The notes beneath the pieces were generated by a model. The model worked only from the letters and a program-made list of their open reading frames with translations, was not told the origin of the DNA and searched no databases. Made by a program: the position numbers and the translations under genes. From Hedera helix (lineage: Eukaryota > Streptophyta > Magnoliopsida > Apiales > Araliaceae), in assembly GCA_947179155.2 (NCBI GenBank), contig OX359280.1, positions 45,183,055 to 45,247,054 of the forward strand: DNA of 64,000 nucleotides, read 5' to 3'. Shown one piece after another: positions 56,960 through 64,000 of this stretch; positions within the stretch are counted from its first letter, which is position 1, and every line of letters starts with the position of its first letter.

Positions 56960-58560
56960 GCATTGCATTTCTTACCAAAATTTTCAGCTAGGTATACAAT
57001 ACTTTTCATTCAATTACCTGTTATTCACAAGAAATTGTTACCTTCTGTTGTGCAGGCTCATACCTTGAAATTGAAACATTTACCTACCCATTTAAAGTAT
57101 GCATATTTAGGAAAGGATGACACACTACCAGTGATTATTGCCAACAATTTGACTAAAGTTCAAAAAGACAAATTGCTAAGAGTTCTAAGGGAGCATATTA
57201 CAGTATTTGGTTGGAAAATTACATATATCAAGGGTATAAGTCCTGCCATGTGTATGCATCAAATTCTTTTGGAAGAAGGAGCCAAGCCATCGAAAGAAGC
57301 TAAAAGAAGATTGAATCCACCCATAATGGAGGTAGTGAAAAGATAGGTTATAAAATTGCTCGATGTTGGTATAATCTACCCCATCTCATACAATTAATGA
57401 GTAAGTCTAGTGTAGGTAGTTCCAAACAAATCTGGTACAACTGTTATTCAGAATGATAATAATGAGTTAGTGCCCACACGTATGCAAACAGGATGAAGAT
57501 TATCTATTGATTATCGAAAACTGAACGCTATAACTATAAAAGATCATCCTTCTCCCTATTATTGATCCAATGTTAGAAAGACTAGCTGAGCATACTTATT
57601 ATTATTTTTTAGATAGTTTTTCAGGCTATAACCAGATTGTGATTGCACCAGAGGATTAGAAAAAGACTACATTTACATGTCCGCTTGGTACATTTGTATT
57701 TTGTAGGATGTCCTTTGGATTTTGCAATGCACTAGGTACTTTTCAGAGATGCATGGTAAATATATTCTTTGATCTTCTTAAAAATTATATTGAAGTATTT
57801 ATGAATGATTTCACAATACATGGTGATACTTTGGATGCATGCTTAGATAATTTGACTCGTGTGTTAGATAGATGCTTAGAAATTAATCTTCTTCTTAATT
57901 AGAAAAAAAAATATCATTTTATGGTAGAGTAAGGTATAGTACTTGAACATGTAGTTTTAGTTAGAGGATTAGAAGTGGATAAAGCTAAGATAGAAATTGT
58001 TACTACTTTACTTTACCCCGCAAGTGTGAAGGAAATTCGTTATTTTCTTAGTTATACAGGTTTCTATTATAGATTTATCTAGGACTTCTTAAAGATAGCT
58101 TTGCTATTATGTAAGTTGCTGCAAAAAGATGTGGAGTTCCAGTTTGATGATGAGTGCAAATAGGCGTTTTACAAGTTGAAGAAGCTATTGACCTCAGCAC
58201 CAGTTATACAATCACCAATCAACTATGCAGTGGGGGTTGTCTTGGGCCAAAGAGTTAACAAGGCTGTTCATGCTATCTATTATGCTTTTAGAACTTTGAA
58301 TGTTGCTCAGATTAACTAATCTACTACTGAAAAGACCTTTTATCTATTGTCTTTGCTTTGGACAAGTTTAGATCTTATTTGCTTGGTGCTAAAGGTGTAT
58401 GTTATTTTGACCATGCTGCTTTCATGTATTTGCTGACTAAGAAGGAATCTAAACCTAAGATCATTAGATAGATTCTGCTGCTATAAGAATTCAATTTGGA
58501 AATTTGCGATAAGAAATGAGTGGGCAACTTGGTGGCAGATCACTTGAGTTGACTGATTAA
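56960..58560 (+). pseudogene. Outer element: reverse transcriptase and RNase H remains
   Basis: The frame at 56963-57346 encodes KYAYLGKDDTLPVIIANNLT and HQILLEEGAKPSKEAKRRLNPP. This leads to the RT, with VPNKSG, LSIDYRKLNAITIKDHPSP, MSFGFCNALGTFQRCM (57708) and EVFMNDFTIHGDT, where the usual FMDD is FMND. The RNase H follows from about 58200 (AVGVVLGQRVNKAVHAIYYA-like). Stops and frameshifts occur every 50-150 bases. Confidence 0.83.
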
Positions 58561-58699
58561 AGATGAAGACGCACTCCTATTGCATTATTCTTTTTCAATG
58601 AGCATTTATTTTCAATTGATAAGGCTACACCTTGGTATGCTAATATTGTGAAGTATTTAGTGAGTGCCTATGTTCCTAGTGAATTCTCAAAATTCCCAA

Positions 58700-59350
58700 A
58701 AGAAAAGCTGAAGAGTGAGGACAAATATTATGTATGGGATGACCCATATTTATGAAATTTTTTTTGCTGACCATATAGTTAGGATATGTGTACCTAATCG
58801 TGAATTTTTGTCTATTATAACTTTCTGTCACTCTTATGCTTGTGGATGACATTTTGGACCTAAAAGAACAACTTATAAAGTTTTGAAATGTGGTTTTTAT
58901 TGGCCAACTATTTTTAAAGATTCTTATTTATTTTGTAAGTTATGTGAAAATTGTCAAAGAACATATAATATATCGAATAGGAATCAATTGCCACAAATGC
59001 CTATTCTAATTATTGACATTTTTGTGTTTAGGGTATCAATTTTATGGGAACATTTCCTATTTCTTTTGGTAATATTTATATTTTTTTGGTGTTGACTATG
59101 TTTCCAAGTGGGTGGGGGCTAAAGCTACCGGAACTAATGATTCTAAAGTTGTTGCAGATTTTGTCAAGTCTAATATATTTGTCAAGTTTGGAACTCTAAG
59201 GGCCATCATCAGTGATAAAGGAACACATTTATGCAATAGGATGACAGAAACATTGTTCAAGAAATATAATGTGATGCATAAGGTTTCTACATCCTATCAT
59301 CCACAAAGCAATGACCAAACTAATCGAATAGTATACGTAATCGAATAGTA
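58700..59350 (+). pseudogene. Outer element: integrase remains
   Basis: Zinc finger half (KCGFYWPTIFKDS..CKLCENCQR), then a core with NFMGTFPISFGNIYI in a shifted frame. The frame at 59112-59348 encodes ISDKGTHLC (second Asp) and YHPQSNDQTNRI. The core ends abruptly near 59345, where unrelated sequence begins. Confidence 0.83.
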
Positions 59351-60020
59351 ACACAGTAACAAGCAATGTATTGTTCCCATAAAGATTATATTTAATAATT
59401 AACAATTAACAAAATTAAATCAAACTAATCCCAATTAAACCCACAATTAACTTTAAGAAAATTTAAATAAGAAACTACTTATAAACTACTAATCGCTAAT
59501 TACCAAGTATTGAATTCAGATTAAAAGACTTAAGACTACAACTTCACTCAATGCTTCATTTAAATCTTTTCACTTCCTATTAATTATATTAATTAAAGCT
59601 GGATTGTTAAGCAAGAATTCTTTAAAAAATTTATATGCACCTCTCGATGATCACATAAACAATTTTCTTTAAATCCGACACAAGGCAACAAAATTAAAGA
59701 AAACATCCTAATTAACTAACCCACTATATCTCTATGTGAATTAAAATTAAAAAAAGATTTGAATAAGAAAGGCTTATCCCATATGTAGTACTTTACATCA
59801 TGCAAAAATTTCTTCCTTTGTTGGCTGGTCAAATATGGTGGAAGCACGTTGCTAACAATGAAATTGACAAAATTTGCATACCAAGGTGCTTCCTTAGTGA
59901 TAGAGAATAGTTGTTCGTTGGGAAAGAACTCATTAATCAACATTTGATCACCCTTGTTCTGCTCTTGATTCTTTAGCCTTGATAGGTGATCTGCCACTTG
60001 GTGAAAGTAGTATGCCCTCT
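59350..60020 (-). pseudogene. Minus-strand Athila/Tat-like pol fragment
   Basis: The minus frame 59997-59716 encodes ADHLSRLKNQ..., INEFFPNEQLFSITKEAPWYANFVN and YIWDKPFLFK, the RNase H to integrase linker of an Athila/Tat-like pol. It is the same region that the outer element carries in plus orientation at 58.55-58.75 kb. It is therefore a piece of a second, oppositely oriented element. The part at 59350-59715 has no recognisable coding. Confidence 0.75.
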
Positions 60021-61240
60021 AGCCAATCACATTTAATGTGATATGCATATACTTCGTAATCTTACTCGATTTATTAATTAAAGTATCAAAACATTTCTTT
60101 ATTAATGGTTAATTGGTTGAAATTAATTATATGAATAAACTCATAGTTTTGGAGAAATGCTTTTAGAATCATAATGTTGATTATGCTAATGAGATATAAA
60201 TTCAAGATAGCTCAAAACTAAAATGTTTCTAATTATGGAATCACTAAAATGGGGATTAGTGAATCCGAATAAATTAGTACATACTATGCTTCCTCTTATG
60301 AAGATGACGATTGATCTCATAATCATTTATTTAGAGACACTAAAGCAAGTATGTATGTGCTTATTAAAGAATAAGTTCACTGAACGTGACTCGTTTAAGG
60401 AACACCTAATGGAGTTTTAATTGCTTGTCAATGGGAGTTCCTTTTGCAATAATAGTACAAGTGATCATTGGACTTCAGATCATCATAGTACCTTATGTAT
60501 GATGAGTTATACTTTGGCATATTTCTTAAGACCTTTATGATATATCAAAGGGTATAATCGGGTATAATAAATTGTACATGGAGGTAGGTGAATGGTCAAT
60601 AAAGTATCTACCACTTCCAGTAAAGGGAGATAATGTCTTATGTAATTTGATAAATAACAACTCAGAAATCCTTGACCAAGGTGGATTGAAAATTAAAAAG
60701 GAGTTTCTAATTTACATTATAGTTGTACATTTGAGAATTGAAATGCATATGATCAAATAAGACTTAACAAAAATTTCATATCTTATAATTAATTGGGACA
60801 TTGTGTGGACAAATGATTGAATTGTATAGTAACTATTTACTGAAAGGTTCTTTTACGATCAAATGTTGAAATATATATTATCTGGAATGTCGATTAATCG
60901 CTAAGGGCCGGGGCTTACCTTTATTGTGGAATAAGTAATATTTATTAAATGAATTACATAGTTTAATTCATTAACATATATAAGATTAGAATGGTTCTAA
61001 TTAATTTATTCTACAACTGATTTAATATGGAGAACTTAAAGGGTTACACCGCAAAAGCGTAATATTTATTTTAGAAGTGGATGGGATAATCGTAATAATA
61101 AATTAAGTATATTTAATTTATACTATGATGATAGAATAAATTAAATAACTTAATATTTAAAATTTCGTATTTTAGAAATACTAATTATTAGTTTATTAAT
61201 TTTCTTTGCATTTTTAGGTTATTTATTTTCTTTGCATTTT
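60020..61240. other. Unclassified repeat-like stretch
   Basis: It opens near ATGCCCTCTAGCCAATCACA and contains a 65-codon frame (60223-60420) that I do not recognise. The phrases CTTACCTTTATTGTGGAATAAG and GGGTTACACCGCAAAAGCGT look like LTR or leader DNA, but I cannot name a family. Confidence 0.4.
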
Positions 61241-62485
61241 CAGGAGTAATTTTTGAATTTTGTGGATAAATTCACTGCAAACCCTCACGAGACACAACTC
61301 ATCCACTTGGGATAACCTTAGAGTTTAAAGGCTTGTTGCACTTGCTAAGTATAATCGTGATACCTACAAAAATAGGTAGTTAGGATGCGTTTTATTTTTT
61401 TGTTAGTAGTAGTTACTTGAGTAATTAATCTTGTGAATTAGGATAAGGCCGATGATAAGACTTTGATTATTTACTGTTATTTAAGGGAAATTGAAGAGCA
61501 TACATGGATTATATTTTGACATTTGAGTTGATTTTGCTATATTCACAATTCTTTTGCATTCATGAGTACATACTCTGCTGTTTGACTAGTTATTATTTAG
61601 ATAACTTATTAAGTTAGATGTTTGTGAGGATTACCATTGAAAAATTTAAAAAAATTATCTGAACATCGTTTCGTGCTAAGTTTAAGCTTTTACATAAGTT
61701 TGGGGAAATATTGGATAATATATAAATTTAAGGAAAATAAAGAAAAATATATAGTATTAAAATAACTTGACTTAATCGAAATTTTTTGGCTTTTGTTACT
61801 CGAATAAGTATGCCTTTATGGATGTCTCTACATCTAGTGCCCTAAAACTAATTGGTTTAGGAGTCATTGGTCGAAAGTTCGTTATATGGGTAACACTGAA
61901 AAGCCTAATAAAATTAGACATTGCACAAGTCAAGTATGCAAATTAAAGTGAGATGGAGCATAAAATACACTCAATAAAAAAGAAGTAAAAATATACGAGG
62001 ATGAAATGGAGCGTAAAACGCATTCATCCATATTCACGCATATGAAGCGAGATGAAAAAAAGAAAGAAAGAAAATTATATGTACTCACTTGAAAGTAAAT
62101 AAAAGTGTTTACATGTAAATTCATGTGATCCTTTATTTATATGATAGCCTTACTTAGTCGATAGTGATGTGAAAAATAAAATTTTTCTTTTTAAATGGAG
62201 TCGTTCGTCAAATGTTTTATTGTATGAGTTTATCTTAATTCTGACTAGTTGAAACAATGAGCATGCATACACACTAAAGAATCTTGAATATTTGTGAAGT
62301 TGGTGATTATGTTGGGATCATAAAATCTATCGTGTTTTGAGATTTCTTTTGAATCATGTTATATAATCTTTGAGGCCGCTGATTCAATTCATGATGATTT
62401 GTTGCTTCAGTGTTTTATGTGTTAAGTTTATAGTTTTTACTTTTGTTTTACACGAGGACAAGCAAAAACTAAGTGTGGGGAAATT
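61241..62485 (+). other. 3' non-coding region and polypurine tract of the outer element
   Basis: The ACCCTCACGAGACACAACTC...CACTTGGGATAACC phrase and the final GAGGACAAGCAAAAACTAAG are typical of the region before the 3' LTR of plant Athila/Tat elements. The polypurine tract GTGTGGGGAAATT ends just before the LTR at 62486. Confidence 0.65.
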
Positions 62486-63809
62486 TGATAGGAATGAATT
62501 TTATTATATTTTTATCCCTTAATTCTTAGTTTTTATAACTATTTTGTGTTTAATTATATTTATAATTCATTTTTATTTGATTTTATTGGGAAAATGACGT
62601 AAATGGCAAAACCGTAAATAATTGCAAGTTAGCGTAGCTACGTGGTGAAGTGAGGCAGTTGTGCCGTAGCAATAAACCGATCAAGGCTGAAAGCATAATG
62701 TTCTGAGGCAGCCACATAGAGATTTGAAGCAGTTGCGAGGTAAGTGACGCAGCTGCGTGGCCAGATGAGGCAGTTGTGTCAGTCGATCAGATTAGTTTGT
62801 CAAGCGCGTTGACTTTCTCAGGAAACGTGAAAGAAGCCAGTTATGAGAAAATTTTTGGAGTTATTTTAATTCCTAATTGTATTCTAATTCCTTCTAAGCT
62901 AGGGATTGGTTATGTAGCTGTAAATAGAGGATGTTAGACACAATTAGGGATGACTTTTTACATTTATTCATAGAGATTATTATGCAAAACATGTCGGGCT
63001 AAATTCTTCAATTCAGTTTTAGGGTATTTCAAACCCGATTGCAATTAATGGTTAAATCAATTCAGTAATTTATTTATTTTTCCTTATATAAAATTATTCA
63101 TGATAATCTATTTTAATTGCTTATTTGATATTAAGTTTGACTGATTTGATTAGAGCTTGTTAGATTGATCAAATTATTATCAATTGCTAGATTTAAGAAT
63201 TATATTACGTGTAATTGATATTATTCCTAATTATTGGTAGTGAATAGTGATAAATGATTGAGGTCAAGCTTTTGTCTATTGTTATGGTTATTATGATTTA
63301 AGTTAAACAGTCCGAGCGTACGAGATTGTTGCTTAGAATAATCTAATTTTCTTGTGATTAATGCTACCATTATATTAAATTTAGAGAGCTTATTCTAGGT
63401 TATATAATGGTTAGAATATAATGAAAAATTTGTTTTGTTAGATTACAATTAAAGAAAATTTCGGGTAGCAGAGCTTATTGTTGTCTAGGGTTATTGGTTT
63501 CACAGAAGGATAGAAATATATTCTAATTGGTTGATCTATTAATTGTAAGGGTGAGATTGAACCGAAGAACTGAAGTTTTTAATTTACTGATTAATCTTAT
63601 TAATTTACCTTTGTTTATTTTGTTAATTATAATTAATTTAAAACCCCTCTATTTATTATCTGCTTTTATTCATCGCTAGAAACATTAGGATAAATTGAAA
63701 ACAATATTACTCTCTGTGAGATCAAGCCTTGTTTGTCACTATAATGAATTTTGTGTTCATAAAGTAAAAGTAAAATTTTAATTTTGGAAGCGTTAATGAC
63801 AACCTCCCA
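62486..63809 (+). mobile_element. 3' LTR of the outer Athila/Tat-like element
   Basis: It starts TGATAGGAATGAATT right after the polypurine tract and ends AACCTCCCA. It shares the AATAAACCGATCAAGGCTGAAAGC..GTTCTGAGGCAGCC segment and the 3' terminus with the remnant at 37416-37612. The candidate right target duplication is ACGAA (63810-63814); its partner was not found. Confidence 0.85.
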
Positions 63810-63814
63810 ACGAA

Positions 63815-64000
63815 GTAATGAAACTAACAATTGAGGATGAAACTTTCAACAATAGTAGAATGGATGACACCCTTTATCATTTATTGCTAGTCTTTCCCCT
63901 TTTACGAGCACAAACTCAAAATTACTATAGTTGGATTTCATGGACATATAAGCGATGCACCGACCTTAGAATTTTTGTTGAACACCATCCCTTCAGAAAG
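63815..64000. other. Right flank without recognised feature
   Basis: 186 bases, partly open on the plus strand, with no recognised motif. Confidence 0.4.

Overview
This window is nuclear DNA of a flowering plant, most likely a dicot. The evidence is a spliced plant-type gene with GT-AG introns, an AT-rich background, and plant-specific Ty3/gypsy, Ty1/copia, hAT, LINE and MITE-type repeats. It holds one host gene that can be reconstructed exon by exon. Nearly everything else is transposable-element sequence in layers. I see no bacterial genes, no CRISPR array, no rRNA or tRNA gene, and no convincing new biochemical system. The informative content is the repeat architecture.

Layout. (1) 1-4507: 3' end of a chromovirus-type Ty3/gypsy element on the + strand, with an integrase plus chromodomain-like tail, a polypurine tract and a 2.9 kb 3' LTR. 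(2) 4508-6644: gene-poor DNA downstream of the host gene, with two microsatellites. (3) 6645-26733, minus strand: an hnRNP-Q/LIF2-like protein with three RRM domains (481 codons plus stop, eight coding exons). One intron between the RRM2 and RRM3 coding parts is 17.6 kb and packed with repeats: a TIR element carrying a 3.26 kb solo LTR, a MITE, three LTRs of one Athila/Tat-like family, a LINE fragment, a small copia-like element with an initiator-tRNA-Met primer site, and a Stowaway-like MITE broken by one of those LTRs. (4) 26734-30325: upstream region with MITE-like repeats and a compound microsatellite. (5) 30326-34479: a complete-ended but decayed hAT transposon with an 8-bp target duplication. 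(6) 34750-35536: copia integrase fragment. (7) 35536-37415: 5' end (LTR, primer site, gag) of an Athila/Tat-like element on the minus strand.

(8) 37416-63809 is a nested set of retroelements. The outer Athila/Tat-like element has its 5' LTR end and tRNA-Asp-type primer site at 37.6 kb, gag at 37.7 and 51.8-53.1 kb, protease/RT/RNase H/integrase remains at 56-59.3 kb, and its polypurine tract and 3' LTR at 62.5-63.8 kb. Its gag is interrupted by a long LTR (37755-51834). That LTR is itself split by a chromovirus (38908-49453), whose 5' LTR contains a further LTR (40428 to about 41815). The gag-protease junction is split by a second, inverted copy of the LTR seen at 1586-4507. Direct target duplications (CTATG, AAAGT, and a one-mismatch AAATA/AAAGA) fix the order of insertion, and the host reading frame resumes on the far side of each insert.

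No retroelement or transposase gene here looks intact; all carry stops or frameshifts. The only gene likely to make a functional protein is the RRM protein. Coordinates of its exons and of the TSD-bounded repeats are read to the base; boundaries marked approximate are not.
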